A model generated the notes under the pieces. It was not told the DNA's origin and made no database searches. It saw only the letters and a list, made by a program, of their open reading frames with translations. 64,000 bases of DNA from Zetaproteobacteria bacterium CG1_02_55_237 (GTDB lineage Bacteria; Pseudomonadota; Zetaproteobacteria; Mariprofundales; Mariprofundaceae). Positions 10,165-19,464 of this stretch are shown one piece after another; within the stretch, counting starts at the first letter, position 1; the number at the start of each line of letters is the position of its first letter. Where the stretch lies: assembly GCA_001871195.1 (NCBI GenBank), contig MNXA01000015.1, positions 1 to 64,000 of the forward strand. Direction: 5' to 3'. The position numbers and the translations under genes are program-made.

Positions 10165-10971
10165 TCAGGTCAGCAGGGATTGCACCATGCGCACGCCGAA
10201 GTAGGCAAGCAACAACAGTACATAGGCGGCAATCACCATCCAGCCGGCCCGGCGACTTTGCCAGCCGGCTTTGCGGCGCATGCCGAGCAGGGCAATCAGC
10301 ACGATCCATGAGAATGTGGACAAGATCACCTTATGCGACAGCAGGCTGAAGTGTCCCAGTTCCTCCCATTGCCAGGACAGACCACTGAGGATACCAAGGC
10401 CAAGTATCAGTGCGGCTGTGCCGACCTGGGCATACATATGGGTTTCGACCTCCAGCAGGGAAGGCATGGCCTGAACAATCGGGCCGATCTGCTTGCGCTT
10501 GAGCGCACGGTCGAGCAGCAGGTGCATCACCGCGTGCAGGGCGGCCAGGGTCAGAATGGCATAGGCAAGCAAGGATAGAAGCAGGTGACCTGCCTCCATC
10601 ATCGAGCTGACCTGAACACGCAGGATGGGGTCATCGGACAGCAGTGGAATGATGAGCAGCGGAATGGCTGTGGCCGGCAGAAGAAACAGGCCAAGGCCGT
10701 GTATGCCATGCCGTAGCAGGCCGAGAACATAGATGTATTGCACGATGAGGACGCAGAAGGAGATGGCGGCAACCAGGCGGAAATCAAGCCCCCAGTCGGT
10801 GATCGGTTCCAGCCGGAACAGGGCATAGAATGTGATCAGCATGGAAAATGACAGAATCTTTACCAGCGTCTTTGCACTGATCTGCGGCGGATGCCAAACA
10901 CTGCGCCACAACATCATGGCGCAGCCAGCGGTGATAAGCCCGGCAAGGGGAAAGAGGTGGATAAAAGTCAT
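10165..10971 (-). CDS. ypjD: YpjD/CcsA-type cytochrome c assembly-like membrane protein
   Basis: A 268-residue protein with eight or so predicted membrane helices. The middle holds the CcsA/CcmC-like core, including HLLLSLLAYAILTLAALHAVMHLLLDRAL and, near the C-terminus, LSHKVILSTFSWIVLIALL. The conserved histidines could bind haem, and the family is related to cytochrome c assembly proteins. E. coli YpjD itself has no firmly established role. It is first in the minus-strand pair with the CBS protein; 151 bases of divergent spacer separate it from ispD. Confidence 0.85.
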   Translation of the reverse strand: MTFIHLFPLAGLITAGCAMMLWRSVWHPPQISAKTLVKILSFSMLITFYALFRLEPITDWGLDFRLVAAISFCVLIVQYIYVLGLLRHGIHGLGLFLLPATAIPLLIIPLLSDDPILRVQVSSMMEAGHLLLSLLAYAILTLAALHAVMHLLLDRALKRKQIGPIVQAMPSLLEVETHMYAQVGTAALILGLGILSGLSWQWEELGHFSLLSHKVILSTFSWIVLIALLGMRRKAGWQSRRAGWMVIAAYVLLLLAYFGVRMVQSLLT

Positions 10972-11128
10972 GCTTTTTCTACTTTGTTTGCATCAATTCG
11001 GCACATGGGCGTGTTATATCGGATGAAGGGGCTGCTCGCAATGCATGGATGCACTTGCAGGGCGATTTGCGACGCTTGGTGGCGGTGATTTAGTGGGAAT
11101 GATTCAGAGCAATTGACCTGCCGTGGCA

Positions 11129-11833
11129 ATGCGACACAATCCGACTATGCGGGTAGGTGTTCTATTTCTTGCGGCCGGCAGCGGCCGGCGTTTTGGTGGG
11201 GATATTCCCAAGCAATACGAGCGAATCAACGGGCTGACGCTGGTTGAGCTTGGCCTGCGTCATCTGGCTGCCGAGGCGCGTATCGCCTGGTTGCAGCCTG
11301 TTCTTGCCGAGGGCGACAATCGTTTTGCCGCCTGTCTCGCCGCGCAATCCCTGCCGTATACCGTTTTACCTGCCGTGACCGGTGGTGCCGAGCGATCCAT
11401 CTCCATGAGCCGTGGGCTGGCAGCCCTGCCTGCTGAATGTGATTGGGTGGCGGTACAGGACGCAGCGCGTCCGATTCCTTCGCCGACCCTGCTGGCTGCT
11501 GTTCTGGATGCGGCACAGGAACATGGTGCTGCAGTGCCGGGTATGGACGTGCACGACACCATCAAGCAGGTGGATGAAAAGGGGATGGTTGTAGCCACAC
11601 TGGATCGAAGCGTACTCAGGGCTGTGCAGACCCCGCAGGTGGCGCGACGCTCGTCGTTTGAGGAGGCATTGGCCCGTTTCTCCGGCGAGTTGCAGCATTT
11701 TACCGACGATGCATCGTTGCTTGAAGCGGCAGGTTATCCTGTATTCATCAGCCCGGGTGAGGCGGCGAACCGTAAAATCACTACCCGGCAGGATATGGAC
11801 TGGCTGCGCCGTCACTGGGAGGAGGTCGCATGA
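11129..11833 (+). CDS. ispD: 2-C-methyl-D-erythritol 4-phosphate cytidylyltransferase
   Basis: IspD joins CTP to methylerythritol phosphate, the third step of the MEP isoprenoid pathway. The N-terminal nucleotide loop [11 protein letters not shown] followed by PKQY is diagnostic, and VQDAARP and VQTPQ match the cytidylyltransferase core. Three starts are possible: GTG 11123, ATG 11129 and ATG 11147. None has a good ribosome site, so the exact N-terminus is uncertain; 11129 gives 234 residues. The stop overlaps the ispF start by 4 bases (ATGA). Confidence 0.93.
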   Translation: MRHNPTMRVGVLFLAAGSGRRFGGDIPKQYERINGLTLVELGLRHLAAEARIAWLQPVLAEGDNRFAACLAAQSLPYTVLPAVTGGAERSISMSRGLAALPAECDWVAVQDAARPIPSPTLLAAVLDAAQEHGAAVPGMDVHDTIKQVDEKGMVVATLDRSVLRAVQTPQVARRSSFEEALARFSGELQHFTDDASLLEAAGYPVFISPGEAANRKITTRQDMDWLRRHWEEVA

Positions 11834-12309
11834 ACATACGCATTGGACAGGGTTTTGATGTGCATGCCTTCGCCAAAGGTCGCAAGCTGATTCTGGGTGG
11901 TGTGGAGATTGCGCATCCCGTGGGTCTTCTGGGTCATTCCGATGCCGATGTGCTGACGCATGCCTTGTGTGATGCACTGCTCGGAGCTGCTGCTTTGGGT
12001 GATATCGGGCATTTATTTCCCGATACGGATGCAAGCTACAAGGGTGCTGACAGTCTGTTGTTGCTTGCGGAGGTGATGCGACAGGTGCGCGCCAAAGGGT
12101 TCGAGCTTGGCAATGCCGATGTCACGGTGATGGCGCAGGCTCCGAAACTTGCACCACACATTGCCACCATGCGCCAGAAACTGGCTGCCGCCATGCAGGT
12201 GGATGTGGATTGCATTGGTGTGAAGGCTACGACCACCGAGAAGCTTGGTTTCACCGGCCGTGGTGAAGGTATCGCCGCCATGGCTGTAGCCCTCCTGACG
12301 CGGGATTAA
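11830..12309 (+). CDS. ispF: 2-C-methyl-D-erythritol 2,4-cyclodiphosphate synthase
   Basis: IspF cyclises the CDP-methylerythritol phosphate product to the cyclodiphosphate with release of CMP, two steps after IspD. The 159-residue protein has the zinc ligands Asp10 and His12 (FDVH) and His44 (VLTHAL), plus GHSDADV and the [17 protein letters not shown]-terminal motif. It is coupled to ispD by a 4-base overlap. Confidence 0.97.
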   Translation: MNIRIGQGFDVHAFAKGRKLILGGVEIAHPVGLLGHSDADVLTHALCDALLGAAALGDIGHLFPDTDASYKGADSLLLLAEVMRQVRAKGFELGNADVTVMAQAPKLAPHIATMRQKLAAAMQVDVDCIGVKATTTEKLGFTGRGEGIAAMAVALLTRD

Positions 12310-12363
12310 ACCCTCTGCTTATTAGTTAAGCTAACCATTAACATAAGAAAATGCGCAGGTGAT

Positions 12364-12966
12364 ATGATGAAACGCACCGATATTAATTTTACCATCGATA
12401 TGATCGCATTCATCGGATTTGTCGTCATGACGATAACCGGCGTGCTTATGCGCTATGTTCTACCGCCTGGCAGTGGACACTACTCGACAATCTGGGGCCT
12501 GGATCGGCACGAATGGGGGGACATCCACTTCTGGATATCGCTTGTTTTCTTTTCCTTGCTGGCACTCCATTTGGTGTTGCATTGGCGCTGGCTTGTGAGC
12601 GTTGTTACGGGAAAGCCTCGCGAAGGATCAGGATTTCGGGCTGGATTAGGAATTGTGGGGCTCGTAGCCGTCATCGCACTTGCCTTATCTCTATTCTTAA
12701 CCCCGGTAGAGAAAGATTTAACCAGCAACGGTGCATCAAGTCGTTCCGGGCATGTATATGAAGACGGGGAAATACGCGGTTCAATGACCTTAAGGGACAT
12801 AGCAGCGGCATCAGGCGTGCCTGCTGCTTATATAGTCGAGTCACTGAAATTACCTGAATCAACATCAGTTGACGAACAGCTGGGTTCTTTAAAAAGAAAA
12901 CATCGGTTTGAGATGGCTGATGTCAGAATAATCGTTGAAAAATATAATGATGGAAAAGCAAGGTAA
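12364..12966 (+). CDS. DUF4405 membrane protein, possible di-haem cytochrome b-like
   Basis: A 200-residue protein with three predicted helices (about residues 10-35, 52-78 and 93-112), then a soluble tail. The helices carry His41 and His47 (DRHEWGDIHFW) and the motif ALHLVLHW, an arrangement used for haem ligation in cytochrome b-type proteins and typical of DUF4405. The tail segment MTLRDIAAASGVPAAYIVESL looks like a small helical domain found in related redox proteins. Function is unknown. AGGTGAT precedes the start; ATG 12364 or 12367 could be used. Confidence 0.7.
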   Translation: MMKRTDINFTIDMIAFIGFVVMTITGVLMRYVLPPGSGHYSTIWGLDRHEWGDIHFWISLVFFSLLALHLVLHWRWLVSVVTGKPREGSGFRAGLGIVGLVAVIALALSLFLTPVEKDLTSNGASSRSGHVYEDGEIRGSMTLRDIAAASGVPAAYIVESLKLPESTSVDEQLGSLKRKHRFEMADVRIIVEKYNDGKAR

Positions 12967-13340
12967 GCCAGCTTGGTGAATTGTCGATCTATAGCGAATG
13001 ACCTGCATGAGCGGCGCGTCCAGCATACAGACTGTACCGTTTGGTTTACCATCAGGGGTGATGGGAACTGACCCGAAAAAGGTTTTTTCTATATACACCT
13101 TATTGACTTGAGGTTATCCGATTATAGGGTGCGACCAATTCAATTTTCTTGGAAGTAAAATGACCTTCACGGTTCTAAAGTACCGGCAATTTATGCCTAC
13201 GGGTTTGAACAAAAACCCTTCTCCGCTTTACCCTCCACGGGCAGGGCGCCCTTCACCCTCTATTCATATTTGTTCGTAAAGCTGCAGAGAAAACACAGTC
13301 TATGGCACCTGAACCCCACTCGATAAACAAAGGCTCCTTC
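12967..13340. other. 374-base spacer between the DUF4405 gene and pflB
   Basis: No intact gene. It holds a GAF-domain fossil on the minus strand, an inverted repeat CCATCA-GGGG-TGATGG at 13049-13064 and a hairpin GGGTTT-GAACAA-AAACCC at 13201-13218. The pflB promoter must lie here. TTGACT (13103) and TTATAG (13122) are too close together to be one promoter, and no clear FNR box was found. Confidence 0.6.
13012..13098 (-). pseudogene. Fossil fragment of a GAF domain
   Basis: On the minus strand the bases read YIEKTFFGSVPITPDG, then KPNGTVCMLDAP. This matches the last strand-loop-strand of a GAF domain (G-V-P-I, DG, GT-C-LD). An in-frame stop lies about ten codons upstream, and nothing recognisable follows. 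It looks like a decayed end of a sensor gene. The match is by motif only and short, so the call is moderate. Confidence 0.45.
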
Positions 13341-15593
13341 ATGAATTCACCAGTAAAAAACCCAGACCTTCAACCATGGCTCAACTTCAATGGTAGTGAA
13401 TGGCAGGCGCGCATCGATGTGCGCGATTTCATTCAGCAGAACTACTCACCCTATACCGGAGATGACAGCTTCCTGACGCCTGCTACCGAGCGCACCAGTC
13501 AACTGTGGGTGGAGATTTCAAAGCTGATCGAGCAGGAGCGACTCAAGGGCGTGCTGGATGTATCCAGCGATATCGGCTCTTCAATCGTTGCCCATAAGCC
13601 TGGCTACATCAATGAGAATCTTGAGCTGATCGTCGGCCTGCAAACCGATGCACCTTTAAAGCGCGCCATCGTGCCGAACGGCGGCTTGCGCATGGTGGAA
13701 GCAGGTCTTGAGGCCTATGGTTTTGAGCTTGATCCAGCTGTTAAAGAGGCTTATCGCCTGTATCGCAAGGACCACAATCAGGGCGTGTTCGATGTATACA
13801 GCCCCGACATCCTTGCCTGCCGTCGTTCGGGCATCATCACGGGCCTGCCTGATGCCTACGGGCGTGGCCGCATCGTTGGCGATTATCGCCGCGTGGCCCT
13901 TTATGGTGTCGATTTCCTGATTGCGGACAAAAAACGCGAAAAAGCCGAGCTGGATCATGAAGTATTCAGCGAAGAGGTGCTGCGCACCCGTGAAGAGCTT
14001 TCCGAGCAGACAAGGGCACTGGAAGAACTCAAGCAGATGGCGGCCAGCTACGGTTTCGATATTGGCAGGCCGGCGGCTACAGCCCGGGAGGCTGTGCAGT
14101 GGACTTACTTCGGCTATCTGGCGGCCATCAAGGAGCAGAATGGCGCGGCCATGTCGATTGGCCGTATCTCTTCCTTCCTGGATATTTACATCGAGCGCGA
14201 TATGCAGGCGGGCCTGCTGGATGAATCGGCGGCACAGGAACTGATTGATGATCTGGTCATCAAGCTGCGTATCGTGCGCTTTTTGCGCACCCCGGAATAC
14301 GATCTGCTGTTCTCGGGCGATCCTGCCTGGGTGACCGAAGCCATCGGCGGTATGGGCGAGGATGGGCGCACTCTGGTGACCCGGAGCAGCTTCCGCTTCC
14401 TGCATTCCCTGTACAACCTCGGCCCAGCTCCTGAGCCGAATCTGACTGTGTTGTGGTCGAATGCGATGCCCAAGGGCTTCAAGGATTTCTGTTCCAAGGT
14501 TTCCATCGAGACCAGTGCCATCCAGTACGAGTCGGACGATCTGATGCGCGAGCATTGGGGTGATGACTATGCGATTGCCTGCTGTGTATCGGCCATGCGC
14601 ATCGGCAAGCAGATGCAGTTCTTCGGCGCACGCTGCAATTTGGCCAAAACCATGCTCTATGCGATCAATGGCGGGGTGGATGAAAAGACCGGTATCAAGG
14701 TGGTCCACGGTTTTGAGCCCATCATCTCCGATTATCTGGATTATGATGAGGTTGTGGAGAAATTCGATGAAATGATGGATTGGCTTGCCACGACGTATAT
14801 CAAGGCACTCAATGCCATCCACTTCATGCACGATAAATACCATTACGAGCGGCTTGAGATGGCGCTGCATGATCGCGATGTAATGCGCACCATGGCATGC
14901 GGTATTGCCGGCCTGTCGGTTGCTGCCGATTCCCTTTCGGCTATCAAGCATGCCAAGGTACGTGTGCTGCGCGATGAACAGGGCCTGGCCACGGATTTTG
15001 CGATTGAAGGCGAGTATCCGGCCTATGGTAACAATGACAACCGTGCGGACGAGATCGCCGTTTGGCTGGTCGAGACCTTCATGGAGAAGATCCGCAAGCA
15101 CAAGACCTACCGTGGCAGCGTGCCGACCCAGTCGGTGCTGACCATCACCTCGAATGTGGTCTACGGCAAGAAGACCGGCAACACGCCGGATGGCCGTCGT
15201 GCCGGCGAGCCTTTTGCTCCCGGCGCCAATGCCATGAACGGGCGCGACAAGAAGGGGTTTATCGCTTCCGGAGCATCGGTCGCGAAGCTTCCCTACCGGG
15301 CCGCACTCGACGGCATTTCCTGGACAGCAACGTGCACACCGGATGCCTTCGGTCACACCGTGGCAGACCGCGTGAACAATCTGAGTAACTGCATTGATAT
15401 GTTTTGCAACTCGAGCGGTTTTCACGTCAATGTGAACGTGCTGAGCAAAGAGACCCTGCTTGATGCGATGGAGCATCCGGAGAACTATCCCCAGCTCACG
15501 CTGCGCGTTTCCGGTTATGCGGTGAACTTCATCAAGCTGACCCGGGAGCAGCAGCTTGATGTCATCAACCGGACTTTCCACCTGCATTTTTGA
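13341..15593 (+). CDS. pflB: Formate acetyltransferase (pyruvate formate-lyase)
   Basis: A glycyl-radical enzyme converting pyruvate and CoA to acetyl-CoA and formate without oxygen. The catalytic Cys414-Cys415 pair lies in [18 protein letters not shown] and the radical glycine is Gly725 in RVSGYAVNF. Both match E. coli PflB rather than a choline or glycerol lyase. An in-frame ATG at 13302 would add 13 residues; ATG 13341 gives 750 residues and aligns with the usual start, followed by VRDFIQ. The activase gene lies 55 bases downstream after a perfect hairpin. Confidence 0.95.
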   Translation: MNSPVKNPDLQPWLNFNGSEWQARIDVRDFIQQNYSPYTGDDSFLTPATERTSQLWVEISKLIEQERLKGVLDVSSDIGSSIVAHKPGYINENLELIVGLQTDAPLKRAIVPNGGLRMVEAGLEAYGFELDPAVKEAYRLYRKDHNQGVFDVYSPDILACRRSGIITGLPDAYGRGRIVGDYRRVALYGVDFLIADKKREKAELDHEVFSEEVLRTREELSEQTRALEELKQMAASYGFDIGRPAATAREAVQWTYFGYLAAIKEQNGAAMSIGRISSFLDIYIERDMQAGLLDESAAQELIDDLVIKLRIVRFLRTPEYDLLFSGDPAWVTEAIGGMGEDGRTLVTRSSFRFLHSLYNLGPAPEPNLTVLWSNAMPKGFKDFCSKVSIETSAIQYESDDLMREHWGDDYAIACCVSAMRIGKQMQFFGARCNLAKTMLYAINGGVDEKTGIKVVHGFEPIISDYLDYDEVVEKFDEMMDWLATTYIKALNAIHFMHDKYHYERLEMALHDRDVMRTMACGIAGLSVAADSLSAIKHAKVRVLRDEQGLATDFAIEGEYPAYGNNDNRADEIAVWLVETFMEKIRKHKTYRGSVPTQSVLTITSNVVYGKKTGNTPDGRRAGEPFAPGANAMNGRDKKGFIASGASVAKLPYRAALDGISWTATCTPDAFGHTVADRVNNLSNCIDMFCNSSGFHVNVNVLSKETLLDAMEHPENYPQLTLRVSGYAVNFIKLTREQQLDVINRTFHLHF

Positions 15594-15600
15594 GATTGCG

Positions 15601-15629
15601 CTGCCTTGCCATCAGTGATGGCAAGGCAG
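15601..15629 (+). promoter_or_regulatory. Perfect hairpin between pflB and pflA
   Basis: CTGCCTTGCCATC (15601-15613) and GATGGCAAGGCAG (15617-15629) form a 13-bp stem with a tiny loop. There is no T run, so it is more likely to stabilise the pflB message or reduce read-through into pflA than to end transcription completely. Confidence 0.7.
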
Positions 15630-15648
15630 CCATCCACGGGACTCACGC

Positions 15649-16443
15649 ATGACTGAGAACACCACGCTAAAACCTCCGGGAGTGATTGCTCCCGTCTGTG
15701 TTGATGAACAGGGCAGGCTTTCGGGTTTTGTGCATTCCTTTGAAATGGGCAGTGCTGTCGATGGTCCCGGCATGCGTTTTGTGCTGTTTGTTTCCGGTTG
15801 TCAGTTCCGCTGCCTGTATTGCCATAATCCCGACACCTTCAAGATGCATAACGGCACGGTGATGACGGTCGATCGTGTCCTCGAAGAGATAGCCGAATAC
15901 GCCACTTTCCTTCGCTTCTCAGGCGGGCTGACGATTTCGGGGGGGGAGCCCCTGATGCAGGCGCATTTTATCCGCGAAATCTTTTATCTGGCCAAACACG
16001 ACCTGCATCTGCATACCACGCTGGATACACAGGGTTTTCTGGCGGCCCATCTGGAAGACGAATGGTTCGATGATGTTGATCTGGTGCTGCTCGATATCAA
16101 ACATATGGATGCAGAGAAGCATCTGGCCTTGACCGGGCAGCCGCTACAACCCACTTTGGACTTTGCCCGCCGTCTGTCCGCCATAGGCAGAAAAATGTGG
16201 ATACGTTATGTTCTCGTTCCGGGTTACACCGATGACTTCGATGATGTGGAAAGGCTGGCCGATTTCGTTGCCACATTGCAGGGTGTTGAGCGCGTGGAAG
16301 TGCTTCCCTTCCATAAGATGGGTGAGAATAAATGGGCCGAATTGGGTTTGAAATACCAGTTGAAAGGGGTTTTGCCTCCCGACGCGGCTTTGCTGAAGCG
16401 CGTGATTGCCCAGTTCAGCGAACGTGGCCTGTATACCTGCTAG
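15649..16443 (+). CDS. pflA: Pyruvate formate-lyase 1-activating enzyme
   Basis: A radical SAM enzyme that installs the glycyl radical on PflB. The cluster motif CX3CX2C is Cys51, Cys55 and Cys58 (SGCQFRCLYCHN), and the GGEPL SAM-binding segment follows near residue 103. At 264 residues it is slightly longer than E. coli PflA because of a 15-20 residue N-terminal extension. Its position after pflB makes the pairing secure. Confidence 0.94.
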   Translation: MTENTTLKPPGVIAPVCVDEQGRLSGFVHSFEMGSAVDGPGMRFVLFVSGCQFRCLYCHNPDTFKMHNGTVMTVDRVLEEIAEYATFLRFSGGLTISGGEPLMQAHFIREIFYLAKHDLHLHTTLDTQGFLAAHLEDEWFDDVDLVLLDIKHMDAEKHLALTGQPLQPTLDFARRLSAIGRKMWIRYVLVPGYTDDFDDVERLADFVATLQGVERVEVLPFHKMGENKWAELGLKYQLKGVLPPDAALLKRVIAQFSERGLYTC

Positions 16444-16524
16444 GTGAACCGGCTTGCAGGTTGGACATTCGCACTATCCGCTCTTAAAGTCGTCAGCCAT
16501 AATCATTCAAGGATTCGGCAGGTG

Positions 16525-18591
16525 ATGAAGCACAAGACCAGAAGAGGAAAGACCCCGGTCAGCAGGGCTGGAAACCGCCTCCCGGCGCAGGCGCCGGCGC
16601 AGATAAATGCCGTTGCTGAATGCATGAACAGCGGGCAGCTGGATGTGGCTGAACAGCAGGCATTGGACCTGACTCGTGATTTTCCCGGCCACTCGCATGC
16701 ATGGACTATGCTGGGCATTGTGTTGGCGCAGCAGGGGAAAGTGGAGGCATCGCTCCCGGCCCTGCAGAAGGCTGTCGAGCTCATGCCCGGGGCTGCCGGC
16801 ACGCACGCCAATCTGGGTAATGCATTCAGGGAACTCGGGCAATTCAGGGAGGCCGAGGCCTGCTACAGCCGGGCTGTCGCCTTAAACCCAAGGCATCCCG
16901 ATTCGTATTTTATGCTGGGCCAGGTGCACAGGCAGCTTGGCAACCTGCAGGAAGCCGAAACGAGTTTTCGTCGTGTCCTAACGCTGCAGCCCGACCATCA
17001 GGCCGCAAGGCTGGCGTATGTGCGCTGCATTTCGCTGATGCGCTTCAAGAGCTTCAGCCCTTTTCTCTATACAACCACCGCACGTGCGCTGACCGAGGCC
17101 TGGATTCGCCCAACCGATCTGGTGGGCCTCGCCTGCAACCTGCTTGCGATCAACCCCCTGATCAGCCCGTTTCTTGGCTCAGCCGACAAGCCGGGCCGGG
17201 CCATCAGGAAGCTGTGTGAAGGCGATAGGCTGGGCAAGCTTGGCCGTGACCCGCTGTTCAACGCCATGCTACGCTCGGTACCCATTTATGACGAAGTTCT
17301 GGAGCAGTGGCTGACGGACGCGCGGTTACTGTTGCTGCAAATCGCCGCCGATTCGACAGGCGCGTCGAAGGCAGATGCCTCGCGGCTCGCCTTTTTCGGG
17401 CCGCTGGCCGAACAGTGCTTCATCAACGATTATGTGTTCTGGTGTTCGCAAGAAGAAATGCAGGCGGCGACCGCCCTGCGGGATTCACTTGTTGATGCGA
17501 TCGAGAACGGGCCCGAAACCGTTTCCCCATTGCAGATTGTCGCAGTAGCCGCCTATTTCCCGCTTTATTCGCTTAACAGCGATCCCAAGCTGCTGGAGCG
17601 ATCGTGGCCCGATGGAGTCCGGAACCTGCTTATCCAGCAGATCAGGGAACCGCAGGAAGAAATGGCGCTGCGCTCCTCCATTCCCTCGCTGACCCCCATC
17701 GAAAACGACGTATCCCTGGCGGTGCAGAGCCAGTACGAGGAAAACCCATATCCGCGCTGGGTGAAATTACCGGCATCCATCGAGTCTGTCGCAGTCGATG
17801 CCTATCTGCACAGCATGTTTCCGGAAGTGTTGATTGCATCCATCGAGCGCGCCGCGCACCCCGATGTGCTCATAGCCGGCTGCGGCACAGGCCAGCACCC
17901 CATCGAAACGGCACAGTTGCTCAAGGACTCGAAGGTGCTCGCGGTGGATTTAAGTCTCGCCAGCCTGAGCTATGCCAAGCGCAAGAGCCAGGAAATGGGC
18001 ATTGAGAATATCGAATTCGCCCGCGCGGATATTCTGAAGCTTGGCACGCTGAACCGGAGCTTCGATGTTATCGAGTCCGTCGGTGTACTGCACCACCTTG
18101 AAAATCCGGAAACAGGCTGGAAGGTGCTCGTCTCCATGCTGCGACCGAACGGTGTGATGCGTCTCGGCTTTTACAGCGAGATTGCCCGGCGTCATGTTGT
18201 CCGTTCACGGGAACTGATTGCCGGGAAAGGCTTTGCGGCCACGGCCGACGGCATCCGGCAGGCCCGTCCATACCTGCGCGAGGTGGATCTCACCGAAACG
18301 CTTGGTTGTGCTGTTCGCTCCACCGATTTCTATAGCCTCAGCGCATGCCGGGACCTGCTTTTCCATGTTCAGGAGCATCGCCTGACCCTTGAACAGATTC
18401 AGGATTTCATCCATGCAAACGGCTTGAGCTTCCTTGGGTTCACATGCGAACCCATGACCCTTGGCGACTATCACGGGCGCTTTCCAGATGATCCGGCAGC
18501 AACGAATCTTAAGAACTGGGCTGTCTTCGAGCAGGAGAATCCCGACACTTTCTTCGACATGTACCAGTTCTGGCTGCAAAAGCGGCATTAA
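16525..18591 (+). CDS. TPR-repeat protein with C-terminal class I methyltransferase
   Basis: A 688-residue soluble protein. Residues about 30-165 form three or four TPR units (AWTMLGIVLAQQGKVEASL; THANLGNAFRELGQFREAEACY; SYFMLGQVHRQLGNLQEAE). A helical middle follows, then a SAM-dependent methyltransferase from about residue 445, with motif I IAGCGTGQHPIETA and the acidic VDLSLASL strand, then VGVLHHL. Such TPR-methyltransferases occur widely; the substrate is unknown. The frame opens at GTG 16444, directly after pflA, but ATG 16525 after AGGTG gives a better N-terminus. Confidence 0.8.
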   Translation: MKHKTRRGKTPVSRAGNRLPAQAPAQINAVAECMNSGQLDVAEQQALDLTRDFPGHSHAWTMLGIVLAQQGKVEASLPALQKAVELMPGAAGTHANLGNAFRELGQFREAEACYSRAVALNPRHPDSYFMLGQVHRQLGNLQEAETSFRRVLTLQPDHQAARLAYVRCISLMRFKSFSPFLYTTTARALTEAWIRPTDLVGLACNLLAINPLISPFLGSADKPGRAIRKLCEGDRLGKLGRDPLFNAMLRSVPIYDEVLEQWLTDARLLLLQIAADSTGASKADASRLAFFGPLAEQCFINDYVFWCSQEEMQAATALRDSLVDAIENGPETVSPLQIVAVAAYFPLYSLNSDPKLLERSWPDGVRNLLIQQIREPQEEMALRSSIPSLTPIENDVSLAVQSQYEENPYPRWVKLPASIESVAVDAYLHSMFPEVLIASIERAAHPDVLIAGCGTGQHPIETAQLLKDSKVLAVDLSLASLSYAKRKSQEMGIENIEFARADILKLGTLNRSFDVIESVGVLHHLENPETGWKVLVSMLRPNGVMRLGFYSEIARRHVVRSRELIAGKGFAATADGIRQARPYLREVDLTETLGCAVRSTDFYSLSACRDLLFHVQEHRLTLEQIQDFIHANGLSFLGFTCEPMTLGDYHGRFPDDPAATNLKNWAVFEQENPDTFFDMYQFWLQKRH

Positions 18592-18623
18592 CGTCAGTCG
18601 CCGATCAGTCAAAGGACACACTT

Positions 18624-18884
18624 ATGACCACAGACTCTGAATCTGCCAAAGAACCAAGCATTGAAGTGTGTTTCGGCCCTGAGTGCAGCGACTGTGGTGG
18701 ACGGGAGCTTGCTCAGGAACTGCAAGCCCTTGGCATGAAGACGTTTGAAGGCGACTGCCGGGATCAGTGTCCGAATGCGCCGCTCGTGCTGGTCGACAAC
18801 CGGATGATTACCGATGCCAGCCTAGAAAAGGTTCAGGCCCGTATCACTGCTCTGCGGGCTACATCGCCATTGAAGCAAGATTAG
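18624..18884 (+). CDS. Small thioredoxin-fold [2Fe-2S] ferredoxin-like protein
   Basis: An 86-residue protein with the cysteine pattern CFGPECSDCGG near the start and GDCRDQCPNAP about 35 residues later. This resembles the thioredoxin-like [2Fe-2S] domain of NuoE and hydrogenase subunits, which has ligands CX4-5C and CX3C. It probably carries one [2Fe-2S] cluster and moves electrons in the cytosol; no partner is evident nearby. AAGGA precedes the ATG at proper spacing. Confidence 0.75.
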   Translation: MTTDSESAKEPSIEVCFGPECSDCGGRELAQELQALGMKTFEGDCRDQCPNAPLVLVDNRMITDASLEKVQARITALRATSPLKQD

Positions 18885-18901
18885 TTGAATACAGCTATAA
18901 T
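18870..18901 (+). promoter_or_regulatory. Possible promoter immediately upstream of the small lipoprotein gene
   Basis: A perfect TATAAT at 18896-18901 lies only six bases before the lipoprotein ATG. The best -35 is TTGAAG at 18870-18875, with a 20-base spacer that is too long to be ideal. If active, it would give an almost leaderless message. Confidence 0.3.
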
Positions 18902-18907
18902 GGGTCT

Positions 18908-19129
18908 ATGAAAGTCTTTCTGATTGCATGTCTCTTTCTTATTAGCTTGGTCACCCTGCAGGGGTGTGCGGTACAGAAACCTGCCGGCCAGCCTGAAGTC
19001 GAAGCACCCGCTGAAACTACTGAGCATGGGGATGAGCGGAACATCGGTGGGGATCTGTATCGGCATGGGCGGAATATTCATCACCATCCTGAACGCACGT
19101 TGCCTGTAGAGGAAAAAGCAGGGCAATAA
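18908..19129 (+). CDS. Small lipoprotein of unknown function
   Basis: A 73-residue product with a clear lipoprotein signal: MKVFLIACLFLISLVTLQGC, with the acylated Cys at position 20. The mature 54 residues are hydrophilic, rich in Glu and His (GRNIHHHPE), and match no family I recognise. No good ribosome site precedes the ATG, and a TATAAT box six bases upstream hints at leaderless translation. Confidence 0.55.
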   Translation: MKVFLIACLFLISLVTLQGCAVQKPAGQPEVEAPAETTEHGDERNIGGDLYRHGRNIHHHPERTLPVEEKAGQ

Positions 19130-19217
19130 CAGCGTGGATGGATGAAGCGCTTTGTCTTTCACAGATCTTTGATGAATCCTTGCGATTACCTTAGCAAAAA
19201 GAAATGGGGCGTTTTTA

Positions 19218-19430
19218 GTGAGAGAAGTGACGATTTCCAGTGAACCGATTGAGCTTTATAAGCTGCTGAAGTTTGAGAGCATGGTGGCCAGTGGCGGAGA
19301 GGCTAAACATGTCATTACTGCAGGGCTGGTTCGGCTGAATGGACAGGTGGAAACACAGAAACGGAAAAAGATTATTGCAGGCGATATCGTCGAATTCGGG
19401 AATGAGAAAATTCGCATACAAAAGCTGTGA
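19218..19430 (+). CDS. S4-domain RNA-binding protein (YbcJ type)
   Basis: A 70-residue protein that is almost entirely an S4 RNA-binding domain: ELYKLLKFESMVASGGEAK, then VRLNGQVETQKRKKI and GDIVEFG. It resembles E. coli YbcJ, which may act in ribosome or RNA maintenance. It starts with GTG behind a GGGG stretch. A divergent second copy of its last 17 codons lies 1.2 kb downstream after the efflux gene, indicating an old recombination here. Confidence 0.85.
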   Translation: MREVTISSEPIELYKLLKFESMVASGGEAKHVITAGLVRLNGQVETQKRKKIIAGDIVEFGNEKIRIQKL

Positions 19431-19464
19431 GCAGGCAGGGAAACAAGACGGTGCCTGAATAAGC

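Noticed and set aside
13049-13064. CCATCA-GGGG-TGATGG as an FNR-type site for pflB
   Set aside because: It is symmetrical but differs from TTGAT-N4-ATCAA, and part of it lies in the GAF fossil.
13103-13127. TTGACT and TTATAG as a pflB promoter
   Set aside because: The two hexamers are only 13 bases apart, too close for one sigma-70 promoter.
13656-15587. Long open frame of 643 codons on the minus strand
   Set aside because: It lies inside pflB, whose motifs are certain, and its translation has no recognisable domain; it follows the codon bias of the opposite strand.
18924-19109. Alternative frame of 61 codons inside the small lipoprotein gene
   Set aside because: The overlapping frame has a far better lipoprotein signal; the two cannot both be assigned on present evidence.
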